Below are positions 8,045-16,205 of a DNA stretch of 64,000 nucleotides, one piece after another. The notes below the pieces were generated by a model, which saw only the letters and a list, made by a program, of their open reading frames with translations, had not been told where the DNA came from and did not search any database. A program made the position numbers and the translations under genes. The first letter of the stretch is position 1. Every line of letters starts with the position of its first letter. The stretch spans positions 1,984,001 through 2,048,000 of the forward strand of contig CAWCHZ010000002.1 of NCBI GenBank assembly GCA_963795555.1, in the 5' to 3' direction. Source of the stretch: CAWCHZ01 sp963795555 (GTDB lineage: Bacteria; Actinomycetota; Thermoleophilia; Solirubrobacterales; Solirubrobacteraceae).

Positions 8045-8347
8045 ATGGCCAGGGTGAGAACGAACATCGAGATCGACGCGGACGCTATCGACGTCGTGAT
8101 GGCACGCTACGGCCTGCCTACCAAGACCGCGGCCGTCGATCTTGCGCTGCGCCACCTCGCCGGCCAGCCGATGACACGGGACGAGGCGCTGGGGATGCGT
8201 GGCGCCCATGCGATCGGTGAGCTGTCTGGCGACGTCCCGCCGCAAGGCGTGCCGCCGGAAGCTGCTCCGCCGGAGGGTGCGTCGCCGCGGACGGCTGGCG
8301 AGCACCCCGTGCCGCCGTTGCCCTCGTCGCGGCGTGATCCTCGCTGA
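8045..8347 (+). CDS. vapB: VapB-type antitoxin with extended tail
   Basis: Residues 1-55 match short VapB antitoxins: RTNIEIDADAIDVVMARYGL then TKTAAVDLALRHLAG, which gives a ribbon-helix-helix-like DNA-binding part. Usual family members end after about 65 residues. This one continues with a Pro-rich, locally repetitive tail (PPQGVPPEAAPPEG) to 100 aa. The tail overlaps the toxin gene by 14 nt, so the two are co-translated. VapB should neutralise the downstream PIN toxin and repress the pair through the inverted repeat in front of it. The unusual tail occupies the place where toxin contacts normally lie. Confidence 0.75.
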   Translation: MARVRTNIEIDADAIDVVMARYGLPTKTAAVDLALRHLAGQPMTRDEALGMRGAHAIGELSGDVPPQGVPPEAAPPEGASPRTAGEHPVPPLPSSRRDPR

Positions 8348-8744
8348 TACCTCGGCCTGGGTCGAGTACGACCGGGCCACCGACAGCTCGGTGGACCGGC
8401 GGCTGGTGGAGCTGATCGAGACTGGAGGTCCGCTGGCCGTCACCGAGCCGGTCGTCATGGAGGTGGTGGCGGGCGCGCGCGACGACCGGCGAGAGGCCGA
8501 CCTGCAGCGAATGCTGCTGCGCTTCGAGCTGCTGCGCTTCGACGCGGCGGCTGACTTCGCGGGCGCGGTGCGGATCTACCGACGCTGCCGTGCCGCGGGG
8601 GTCACACCGCGCGGGATGGTGGATTGCATGATCGCGGCAGTGGCGTGGCGCCGGAGCGCGACACTGCTGGCCTACGACGCTGATCTCGTCCGTGTGGCGC
8701 GTGTGATCGGCGTGGCGACCGACGACGCCTCGCTGAACGTCTGA
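8334..8744 (+). CDS. vapC: VapC-type PIN-domain ribonuclease toxin
   Basis: The protein (136 aa) begins MILADTSAWVEYDR, the standard PIN-domain start with its first catalytic Asp at residue 5. The other acidic residues of the metal site are visible in VTEPVVMEVVAGA, in PRGMVDCMIAAVA and in LLAYDADLVRVA. PIN toxins of this group cut specific tRNAs or rRNA when the antitoxin is lost. The GTG at 8334 is chosen because the fold starts exactly there, although the frame is open further upstream. The pair sits between two glycan genes and is followed by a convergent glycosyltransferase gene. Confidence 0.85.
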   Translation: MILADTSAWVEYDRATDSSVDRRLVELIETGGPLAVTEPVVMEVVAGARDDRREADLQRMLLRFELLRFDAAADFAGAVRIYRRCRAAGVTPRGMVDCMIAAVAWRRSATLLAYDADLVRVARVIGVATDDASLNV

Positions 8745-8793
8745 TCCGCCTGACCGTGGGGCCGAGCCCGTCATGCACGGCTCGGGCCGTGGC

Positions 8794-9999
8794 TCAGCCC
8801 GGCAGGAACTCGGCGAGCCCGTCGAGCGGGATGCCGGGCAACGCCAGCGCACGGATGATCCGCTCGGTCACGGCGCGCCAGCTGAACAGCGCGGCGCGCT
8901 CGCGGGCACGGGCGCCAAGACGCTCGGCGAGCGCCGGGTCGGTGAGCTCGCGCATCGCGTCGGTCAGCGCGTCTAGATCATCGGGGTCCACCAGGCGGCC
9001 GGTGTCGCCGATCACGGTGGCGGCGCCGCCAGCCGTCGTGCCGATGCTCGCGACGCCGGCCGCTGCCGCCTCGGCGTAGACGATCCCGCCGGGCTCGTGC
9101 CGCGACGGCATCACGAAGCACGTCGCCTGCGCGAAGAGCTCCTCGAGCATGCGGCGATGCTGCTCGCGACGAAGGTCCAGGCGGCCATGCCCGACGACGC
9201 CGCGCGCGTCGATCGGCGGATGCCCGCCGACGACGTCGAGCTGGGCCCCGGGCAGCTGCGCGCGCACGGCCGCGAAGGCGCTGAGGACCGCCGGCCCGTT
9301 CTTGCGCTCCCAGTCCTTGCCGACGAACAGAAAGCGTGGTCGGGACCAGTCGCGAGGCTGCTGTCGCGCCCGCGCGTTGCAGCCGATACCGACGACGTGG
9401 ACCTTCTCGGCCGGGACGCCGTAGTCCTCGACGATGCTGCGAGCGGCCCAGGCGCTCATCGTGCAGCAGGCGCGCGCCTCGTGGTAGATCCTGCGCTGGC
9501 GCCCGTGCATCCGTGCCAGGGCGCGCTCAGGCTGCTCGCGCAGCCAGGGCCAGGGATAGGCGGCGAGCGCCTGGGCGAAGGTGGAGTCCTCGAAGGTCAC
9601 GAACGGCACGCCCCACGCCAGGCGGTATTCGCAGCCATGCTGGACAGCTCCCTCGAGCTGGCCGGCTCCCCGCAAGCTCGCCTGGGCTCGCAGCGCCGCC
9701 AGCGTGGCGAGCATCGGGCTGGCCGCTGCGGCCGGCAGATGGCGTCGCAACGCGTCCAGCGGGTGGGTGGCATCGCCAGGACGGAGACGCAGCCCGGCAC
9801 CCGCCAGCGTCGCGGCGCGCGCGAGCGGCGCGGGCAGGCGCACCGCAACCGGCAGCGCCTCGGCGCCAAGCGTGCGCAGGCCGTCGATGACGCCGGCCGG
9901 CGCGCCCGAGTGAATCTCAACGTTGGTCGGATCGCCGGTCGTCGCAACCGCCAGGCGCAGGCCGGCAAGGGGATGGGCGTCCGGGTGCTCGCTGGTCAT
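8794..9999 (-). CDS. GT4-type glycosyltransferase
   Basis: A GT-B glycosyltransferase of 401 aa. The C-terminal half starts with RPRFLFVGKDWERKNGPAVL and has the acidic EX7E donor motif in SRHEPGGIVYAEAAAAG. The last 30 residues form the C-terminal helix that packs back on the first domain. It is convergent with vapC and divergent from the next glycosyltransferase, with a 35-nt gap that must hold both promoters. It reads alone on the minus strand. The donor is unknown. Confidence 0.82.
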   Translation of the reverse strand: MTSEHPDAHPLAGLRLAVATTGDPTNVEIHSGAPAGVIDGLRTLGAEALPVAVRLPAPLARAATLAGAGLRLRPGDATHPLDALRRHLPAAAASPMLATLAALRAQASLRGAGQLEGAVQHGCEYRLAWGVPFVTFEDSTFAQALAAYPWPWLREQPERALARMHGRQRRIYHEARACCTMSAWAARSIVEDYGVPAEKVHVVGIGCNARARQQPRDWSRPRFLFVGKDWERKNGPAVLSAFAAVRAQLPGAQLDVVGGHPPIDARGVVGHGRLDLRREQHRRMLEELFAQATCFVMPSRHEPGGIVYAEAAAAGVASIGTTAGGAATVIGDTGRLVDPDDLDALTDAMRELTDPALAERLGARARERAALFSWRAVTERIIRALALPGIPLDGLAEFLPG

Positions 10000-10019
10000 C
10001 GGCTTGGCGAAAGAGGTTC

Positions 10020-10025
10020 TACACT
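10020..10025 (+). promoter_or_regulatory. -10 element, leaderless start
   Basis: TACACT lies 9 nt before the TTG start at 10035 in the short divergent gap between two glycosyltransferase genes. The spacing implies a leaderless or nearly leaderless transcript. No clear -35 was seen. Confidence 0.3.
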
Positions 10026-10034
10026 GTCGCCCGC

Positions 10035-11315
10035 TTGCGCATCCTGGTGATCAGCACGCTGTATCCGCCGGCGGTGCGCGGTGGCTACGAGGTCGAATGC
10101 GCCGACGTGGTGGAGCGCCTGCGCGAGCGCCACGAGGTCCTGGTGCTGACCTCCGATCACCCGGTCGCCGCCGGCCTGCCCGATCAGCGCGTCGACGGTC
10201 ATCTGCCCGATCAACCGTGGGTGCAGCGGACGCTGCCCTTCCTCCATCACCGCATGCGCGACTCGCTGACCGCGCCGATCGCCAGCCTGCGCGCAGCGGG
10301 CGTCGCGCGACAGGCGCTGGAGTCCTTTCAGCCGGATCTGATCTACGTCTGGAACGGCGCGCAGATACCCCAGGCAGCGCTGCGGATCCTCGACGCCTCC
10401 GCCCTGCCGCTGGCATTTCGCGTCTGCGAGCACTGGTTCGCGTCGATCTACCGGCATGACCAGTTCATGCGCCATCTCTATCCCGGCGACCGTGGCCTGC
10501 GACGCGTCTGGGCGGGGTTGATTCGCGCGGTCAACCGCCTGCCGGCGCTGCGGCTCGACGTCGACGCGGTCGCGCGCGCCGCCGTCTGCTGGAACAGCGA
10601 CCTCGTGCGCAACCTGGCGCCGGCGCCGGCCTGCTTCGAGCTGATCCTCGAGCGCAAGATCTATCCGGCCACCCACCAGTCCGAGCGCTTCCTGGGGTTG
10701 GCGCGCAACCCCAGCGCTGAGCCGACGATCCTGCTGAGCGGGCGGCTGGCGGCGGAGAAGGGACCCGATGTCGCCTACCGCGCCCTGGCGACGCTGCGCG
10801 ACCGTCACGGCATCGAGGCCCGGCTGGTGGTCGCGGGCGCCGGCGACGAGCGCTTCGTCGCAGAGCTCGACGCGCTCGCTGCGCAGCTGGGCATCGCCGA
10901 GCGCGTCGAGCGGCGCGGGCGGCTCGACAGCGAGCAGCTGCGCGCCGTGCTCGCCGGTGCGCACGCGATGATCATCCCCTCGGTCTGGCAGGAGCCCGCG
11001 CCGCTGGTCGCGACCGAGGCCGCGTTGGCACGCGTGCCCGTCGTCGCGTCGCGGACCGGTGGCATCCCGGAGATGCTGGCGCCGGACGAGCACGCGCTCT
11101 ACTTCGAGATCCGTGACTTCGAGGGCGCCGCCGCGGCGCTCGCGCGCACGCTGACCGATCAGGCCGCGACCGCGGCGCGGGTCGAGCGGGCGTTCGTGCG
11201 CGGCCAGGAGCTCGGCTTCCGGCCCTATCTGGCCGCGACCGAGCGCTTCATCGAGGAGGCGATGGCGGCGTTCGGGGCGCGGCTGGCGGACGGAGCGGTC
11301 AGCGCGGCGGGCTGA
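10035..11315 (+). CDS. GT4-type glycosyltransferase
   Basis: A GT-B enzyme of 426 aa beginning MRILVISTLYPPAVRGGYEVEC, the typical beta-strand and glycine loop of the acceptor domain. The donor domain starts at PTILLSGRLAAEKGPDVAYRAL and contains PSVWQEPAPLVATEAALARVPVV, the EX7E motif. The start is TTG, placed by the fold and by a -10-like TACACT 9 nt upstream. It is transcribed away from the glycosyltransferase at 8794-9999 and converges on the aminotransferase pair. It probably adds one sugar of the repeat unit. Confidence 0.83.
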   Translation: MRILVISTLYPPAVRGGYEVECADVVERLRERHEVLVLTSDHPVAAGLPDQRVDGHLPDQPWVQRTLPFLHHRMRDSLTAPIASLRAAGVARQALESFQPDLIYVWNGAQIPQAALRILDASALPLAFRVCEHWFASIYRHDQFMRHLYPGDRGLRRVWAGLIRAVNRLPALRLDVDAVARAAVCWNSDLVRNLAPAPACFELILERKIYPATHQSERFLGLARNPSAEPTILLSGRLAAEKGPDVAYRALATLRDRHGIEARLVVAGAGDERFVAELDALAAQLGIAERVERRGRLDSEQLRAVLAGAHAMIIPSVWQEPAPLVATEAALARVPVVASRTGGIPEMLAPDEHALYFEIRDFEGAAAALARTLTDQAATAARVERAFVRGQELGFRPYLAATERFIEEAMAAFGARLADGAVSAAG

Positions 11316-11342
11316 GCGCCGGCGGCCCCTCAGCCGCACGCC

Positions 11343-12497
11343 TCAGCCGGCGACCGGCTCGCGCAACGCCGCATCGACCGCGTCGACGACGAGGTCCAGC
11401 TCGGCTGGGGTCAGCGACGCGCTCAACGGCAGCGCGCAGTGGCGCTCGGCGGCGTCCTCGACGCGCGGCAGCGAGAGCTCGCCGACCAGCGCACGGTAGT
11501 CCGTGAAGCGGTGCAGCGCGGGATACCAGGTCGTCTGCACGCCGTGCTCGCGCAACGCGACGCGGAACTCATCGCGCGAGCGCCCGCGATCGACCAGCAC
11601 GGGGAAGGCGAAGTGCGACGAGCGCTCGACCTGCTCGTCGGACCACGGCACGCTCAGCCCCGGGATCGCGGCCAGTCGCTCGCGGTAGGCCCGCACCGAC
11701 GCGCGCCGCGACTCCAGATCGCGCTCGAGCCGCGGCAGGCGACTGAGCGCAAGCGCCGCGCGTGGCTCGTCGATGCGGTAGTTGAAGCCGATGTCGACGA
11801 TGTCGTAGCTGTCGGCGTGGCCGCGGTGACGATCCCAGGTGACGCTGGTCATCGCGTGCGAGCGCAGCAGGCGGGCCTTGCGGGCGATCTCCGGATCGTT
11901 GGTCGTGATCATGCCGCCCTCGCCGACGCAGAGCTGCTTCTTGCTGAAGAGGCTGAAGCAGCCGACGTCGCCGATCGCGCCGACCCGCCGCCCGCCCGGC
12001 TCGGCGAACGCGCCGACGGCCTGGGCGCAGTCCTCCAGCAGCAGCAGCCCGTGGGCGTCACAGAGCTCGCGCAGCGCCAGCACGTCGGCCGGATAGCCGC
12101 AGAAGTGGACGGCCATCACTGCTCGCGTGCGCGGCGTGATGCGCGCCGCGACATCGGCGGGATCGACGTTGAGGTCGTGCGGGCCGACGATGTCGCACAG
12201 CACCGGGTGCGCGCCCGCATAGCGGGCGGCGTTGGCGCTCGCGACGAACGTCAGCGCTGGCACGATCATCTCGTCGCCTGCCCCGAGCCCCGCCGCCAGG
12301 ACGGCGATCTGCAGCGCGGCGGTGCCACTCGACACGGCGATCGCGTGCTCGCAGCCGACGTACTCGGCGAACGCCGACTCCAGCTCGGCGGTGCGCGGGC
12401 CCATCGTCAGCCAGCCGGAGCGCAGGCAGTCGAGCACCGCCTCGACGTCCTCCTCGGGCATCGCGATGTCGGTCAGCGGGACGACCCACTCGCTCAC
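11343..12497 (-). CDS. DegT/DnrJ/EryC1-family sugar aminotransferase (second of two)
   Basis: A PLP enzyme of 384 aa from the DegT/DnrJ/EryC1/StrS family, which aminates keto-sugar nucleotides or acts in deoxysugar branching. SSGTAALQIAVLAAGLGAGDE is the PLP phosphate-binding start. CFSLFSKKQLCVGEGGM holds the Schiff-base lysine, and DEPRAALALSRL is conserved downstream. The GTG at 12497 overlaps the upstream stop (GTGA); the open frame continues further but reads into the neighbouring gene. It is closely similar to that neighbour, so the pair probably arose by tandem duplication. Confidence 0.85.
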   Translation of the reverse strand: MSEWVVPLTDIAMPEEDVEAVLDCLRSGWLTMGPRTAELESAFAEYVGCEHAIAVSSGTAALQIAVLAAGLGAGDEMIVPALTFVASANAARYAGAHPVLCDIVGPHDLNVDPADVAARITPRTRAVMAVHFCGYPADVLALRELCDAHGLLLLEDCAQAVGAFAEPGGRRVGAIGDVGCFSLFSKKQLCVGEGGMITTNDPEIARKARLLRSHAMTSVTWDRHRGHADSYDIVDIGFNYRIDEPRAALALSRLPRLERDLESRRASVRAYRERLAAIPGLSVPWSDEQVERSSHFAFPVLVDRGRSRDEFRVALREHGVQTTWYPALHRFTDYRALVGELSLPRVEDAAERHCALPLSASLTPAELDLVVDAVDAALREPVAG

Positions 12498-13648
12498 AGG
12501 CGCAGGCCCTCCTCGATCGTCTCCACCACGCGGTCCTGCTCGGCTTCGGTCATGTGCGGATAGAGCGGGATCGTCACCTCGGTGCCGGCGGCCAGCTCGG
12601 TGCGCGGCAGCGAGATGTCGCCCAGCAGGCGGCGGTAGACCGCGAAGCGGTGCACGGCGGGGTAGAAGAGGCTGGTCTGGATGCCGCGCTCGCGCAGGAA
12701 CGCGCGGAAGGGCACGTGGCGGGCAGGGTCCTCGAGCATCACCGGCATCACATAGCAGGCCGAGTCGGCGACGTCCTCGTCGCGGAAGGGCACTGCCAGG
12801 CCGTCGAGCGCGCCGAGCAGCTCGCGGTAGCGGACGATCAGCGCGCGCCGCCGCTCGATGTCCTGGGCCATCCGCGGCAGCCGCGAGAGCAGCAGCGCCG
12901 CGCGCGGCTCGTCGAGGCGATAGTTGTAGCCCAGCGCGACGACGTCGTAGGTGTCGGTGCGGCCGGAGTGGCGATCCCACGTGCCCGAGGTCATCCCCTG
13001 CGAGCGCAGCAGACGCGCCCGCGCGGCCACCTCGTCGTCATCGGTCGCCAGCAGCCCGCCCTCCCCGACCGAGAGGATCTTGTTGGAGAAGAACGAGAAC
13101 GCGCCGGCGAGGCCGAAGGTGCCCAGCTTGCGCCCGTCGCGCGTGGCGCTGGGGGCGTGTGCCGCGTCCTCGATCAGTGCCAGGCCATGGGCGTCGCAGA
13201 GCTCGCGCAGCTCGCGCACGGCGGCTGGGTAGCCGGCGAAGTGCACGACGCAGACCGCCTTCGTGCGCTTGGTGATCCGACGCTCGACATCGGTCGGGTC
13301 GAGGCTGAGGTCGTGCTGGCCGAGGATCTCCGCGAAGACCGGTCGCGCGCCGCAGTAGACGGCGGCCGTGGCGGTCGCCGCAAAGGTCATCGACGGGACG
13401 ATCACCTCGTCGCCCGCTCCAACCCCCGCCCCCAGGTAGGCCAGGTGCAGCGCCGCAGTGCAGCTCGAGACGGCGACGGCGTGGCGCACGCCGAGATGCT
13501 CGGCGAACGCCTGCTCGAACGCAGCCGTACGTGGACCCAGCGTCAGCCAGCCGCTGCGCAGCGTCGCCGCGACCGCCTCGAGGTCCTCGGCCTCGAGGCG
13601 CAGGTCGAACAGCGGGATCTCAGGGAATGTTTCGGTAGCGGGCGGCAA
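12494..13648 (-). CDS. DegT/DnrJ/EryC1-family sugar aminotransferase (first of two)
   Basis: The first copy of the tandem pair, also 384 aa from the preferred start. Key stretches are SSCTAALHLAYLGAGVGAGDE, AFSFFSNKILSVGEGG with the PLP lysine, and DEPRAALLLSRLPRM. Partner enzymes upstream (an SDR epimerase) would supply the keto sugar. The start is uncertain: TTG 13648 puts the conserved IPLFDLRLEAEDLEAV about 11 residues in and overlaps the epimerase by 29 nt, while an ATG at 13702 is possible but less likely. The second position of the first motif is Cys where the sister has Gly. Confidence 0.82.
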   Translation of the reverse strand: MPPATETFPEIPLFDLRLEAEDLEAVAATLRSGWLTLGPRTAAFEQAFAEHLGVRHAVAVSSCTAALHLAYLGAGVGAGDEVIVPSMTFAATATAAVYCGARPVFAEILGQHDLSLDPTDVERRITKRTKAVCVVHFAGYPAAVRELRELCDAHGLALIEDAAHAPSATRDGRKLGTFGLAGAFSFFSNKILSVGEGGLLATDDDEVAARARLLRSQGMTSGTWDRHSGRTDTYDVVALGYNYRLDEPRAALLLSRLPRMAQDIERRRALIVRYRELLGALDGLAVPFRDEDVADSACYVMPVMLEDPARHVPFRAFLRERGIQTSLFYPAVHRFAVYRRLLGDISLPRTELAAGTEVTIPLYPHMTEAEQDRVVETIEEGLRL

Positions 13649-14597
13649 ACGGATCTGCGAAGCGACCGGCGTCCAGCGCGGCGATGACCTCGCGGATGCC
13701 ATCGGGAACCGTCATGAGGGTCTCGAAGCCCAGCACCGAGCGGATCTTGTCGAAGCTGACCTGGTAGTCGCGCGGGTCCTCATCGCGATGCACGTAGCTC
13801 ACCTCGCCCCGGTCGGTCTCGGCCTGGACGGCGCCGACGATGTCGAGCTTGCGGTAGTTCTCGCCCGACCGACCGGCGTTGAAGACCTCGCCGCCGACCA
13901 CGTCGGCGGGCGCGTCGAGGACCGTGCGCACCGCGCGGGCGGCGTCACGCACGTGAATGTAGGGGCGCCAGAACTGCTCGCCGAAGACCTCGAGCTGGCG
14001 GTCGGCCCAGAGGTCGCGGGTGAACTCGTTGACGGTCAAATCGAAGCGCATCCGCGGCGCGACGCCGTAGACGGTCGCGAAGCGCAGGCAGGTGGTGACG
14101 AGACCGTTCTGCGGGTGCCCGAGCAGCGCCTGCTCGATGCCGACCTTCTGCTCGGCGTAGAGGGACACCGGGCGCAGCTCGCCCTCCTCGGTGATCGGCA
14201 CGGTCGGGTCGGCCATGCGGCCGTAGTTGGAGCAGGTGGACGCGAACACAAGGCGCTTGACGCCGGCCGCCTGGGCGTCGCGCACGAGCGCCTGGCTGCC
14301 GCCGACGTTGACCGCCTGGGACAGCTCGGGATCGCGCGCGCAGGCGGGGTCGCCGACGATCGCGGCGAGGTGCACGACCGCGTCGGCGCCCTGCAGCGCC
14401 GCGCGGCGCGCGTCGTCATCCTGGATGTCGCCGCGAATCAGCTCGACGCCGTCGCGCTCCAGGCTCTGGGCGATGTCCTCCTGACCGTGGATCAGCGCAT
14501 CCAGGACACGGACCTGATGGCCCGCCTCGCGCAGCTCGTTGACTGCGAGCGCGCCGATGTAGCCGGCTCCGCCGGTAACCAGGGTTGTGGTGCTCAC
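13620..14597 (-). CDS. NAD-dependent sugar-nucleotide epimerase/dehydratase (extended SDR)
   Basis: An extended short-chain dehydrogenase of 325 aa. TLVTGGAGYIGA is the Rossmann GxxGxxG. STCSNYG supplies the catalytic Ser/Thr side, and YAEQK is the YxxxK motif. RPYIHVRDAARAV is the usual sugar-nucleotide-binding region. It should epimerise or dehydrate an NDP-hexose, making the keto intermediate for the two aminotransferases downstream in the same operon. The GTG start overlaps the upstream stop (GTGA). Similar proteins are often annotated as UDP-glucose 4-epimerase-like, and the substrate is not certain. Confidence 0.83.
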   Translation of the reverse strand: MSTTTLVTGGAGYIGALAVNELREAGHQVRVLDALIHGQEDIAQSLERDGVELIRGDIQDDDARRAALQGADAVVHLAAIVGDPACARDPELSQAVNVGGSQALVRDAQAAGVKRLVFASTCSNYGRMADPTVPITEEGELRPVSLYAEQKVGIEQALLGHPQNGLVTTCLRFATVYGVAPRMRFDLTVNEFTRDLWADRQLEVFGEQFWRPYIHVRDAARAVRTVLDAPADVVGGEVFNAGRSGENYRKLDIVGAVQAETDRGEVSYVHRDEDPRDYQVSFDKIRSVLGFETLMTVPDGIREVIAALDAGRFADPFAARYRNIP

Positions 14598-16177
14598 GCT
14601 TGCGTACGCTCCGTATCGGGAATGTCCGCGCCGCGTCCGCCGTTGCTGGACGGGCGCTCGATCAACGGCTCATCGCTCGACTTCTCGTCGGGGAGGCCGT
14701 AGTACTCGTAGATCGTCGAGTCGCGCAGGCCGCTAACGACCATGCCGGTGTGATCGATCTTGCGCTGCACGAGCACGCCGCGCGCGCGGCGCACCTGATC
14801 GCGTTTGGTGAAGTAGGCGCGTCCGACGATCAGCACGAAGTCGATCTCCGGCCGGGCGACGAGCACCTGGGCGTCGGCGACCGCCAGCAGCGGCGGAGCG
14901 TCGATGATCACCAGGTCCGCGCGGCTGGCGAGCTCGTTGAGCACGTGTCCGACGGCCTGGCTGCGCATGATGTCGGTCGTGCCGGGCGGGGGCGGCCCGC
15001 TCGGCAGGATCGCCAGCGACTGGCGGCCGATCTCCTCGTACTGCAGCAGGCTCTCGACCGGCTGCTTGGTGACGACGGCGTTGGTCAGGCCGCCGGCGGC
15101 GCGGTCGATGCGCACGTGGCGATGCAGCGACGGCCGGCGCATATCCGCCTCGACGAGGACGACGCGGTCGCCCGACGCGACGGCGGCGCGGGCGAGGTTG
15201 ACGGCCACCGACGTCTTGCCCTCGCCGGGAACCGCGCTCGTGATCACGACCACCTTGACCGGCCGATCGACCGCGGTCAGCGTCATCGCGGTGCGCAGGA
15301 TGCGGAAGGGCTCGAACGTCGCCGAGCGCAGCGCCGGGCGGCGCTCGCGCAGCGACTGCTCGGGAATGCCGACGAGCGCCGGCATGCCGTAGAGCCGCTC
15401 GAAGTCCTCGACCGTCTTGACGCGTCGGTCGATGAAGTCCAGCAGGAACGCCAGCGCGGTCCCCAGCCCGAGCCCCAGCAGCAGCCCCAGCAGCGCGTCG
15501 CGCTTGGGCGCCGGTGAGGAGGGCGAGCTCGGCGGCGCCGCGCGCTGCACGACCTGGGCATCGCCGGTCTGCACCGACTCCAGCGAGGTCAGCTTCTGCA
15601 GGTCGGAGTCGAGCTCGGTGCGGTCGACGGTGTCGGTCGGCGCGAGTGCCGCGATCCGCTGGCGGACGTAGTTCTCGGCGTTGATGACCAGCTGGCGGTT
15701 GGCGTTCTGGCGCACGACGACGTATTGCGAGGCGAAGGCGTTGGCGATCGCGGCTGCCTGGGTCGGGCTGGAGTCCTTGACGGTGATGTCCAGGACGTCG
15801 GTGTTCTGCTCGGAGGAGACGCTGACCTGCGAGAGCAGGTCGCTGACCGACTCCGGCGTGTGCAGCGCGTAGCGGACGGCCTGCCCGACGTCGGCCGAGG
15901 TCAGCAGCAGGATGTCCGTCGTGGCGGTGCGCTGGGGGTCGATCGAGGACGGGAAGAGGTTCGTGTTGCCGATCGCGCTGGCCAGGTTGGACTGCTGGAG
16001 CAGCAGCTTGGATGTCGCCGAGTACTGCTTGGTCGTCGTCGCCGCACGCCCGATCGCCGCGGCCGCGCAGACGATCGCCGCCAGCGCGACGATCCACCAG
16101 CGCTCGCGGATCACGCGCCAGGCGTTGAGCAGCCCCGACTGATCATCCTGGGGTTGGGGTGCGCTGTCGAGCGTCAT
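14594..16177 (-). CDS. Wzc-like polysaccharide co-polymerase with BY-kinase domain
   Basis: The protein (527 aa) fuses a Wzz chain-length domain to a bacterial tyrosine kinase. TM1 lies at about 27-43 and TM2 at about 228-248, flanking an extracytoplasmic region with a Pro/Ser-rich end. The kinase has Walker A SAVPGEGKT (314-322), Walker A' LVEADMRRP and Walker B LVIIDAPP. A small tyrosine cluster, IYEYYG, lies near 489-494 for autophosphorylation. Such proteins set polymer length and gate export through phosphorylation cycles. It heads a four-gene run with the epimerase and the aminotransferases. A second, divergent copy lies at 22,678. Confidence 0.87.
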   Translation of the reverse strand: MTLDSAPQPQDDQSGLLNAWRVIRERWWIVALAAIVCAAAAIGRAATTTKQYSATSKLLLQQSNLASAIGNTNLFPSSIDPQRTATTDILLLTSADVGQAVRYALHTPESVSDLLSQVSVSSEQNTDVLDITVKDSSPTQAAAIANAFASQYVVVRQNANRQLVINAENYVRQRIAALAPTDTVDRTELDSDLQKLTSLESVQTGDAQVVQRAAPPSSPSSPAPKRDALLGLLLGLGLGTALAFLLDFIDRRVKTVEDFERLYGMPALVGIPEQSLRERRPALRSATFEPFRILRTAMTLTAVDRPVKVVVITSAVPGEGKTSVAVNLARAAVASGDRVVLVEADMRRPSLHRHVRIDRAAGGLTNAVVTKQPVESLLQYEEIGRQSLAILPSGPPPPGTTDIMRSQAVGHVLNELASRADLVIIDAPPLLAVADAQVLVARPEIDFVLIVGRAYFTKRDQVRRARGVLVQRKIDHTGMVVSGLRDSTIYEYYGLPDEKSSDEPLIERPSSNGGRGADIPDTERTQA

Positions 16178-16205
16178 GCGGCTGGGACGGGAGCGTTGTG
16201 GATCA

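Noticed and set aside
12554..14702. Plus-strand open frames opposite the aminotransferase and epimerase genes
   Set aside because: Their composition is Arg/Val/Ala/Asp-rich without motifs, and the minus-strand genes have complete catalytic signatures.
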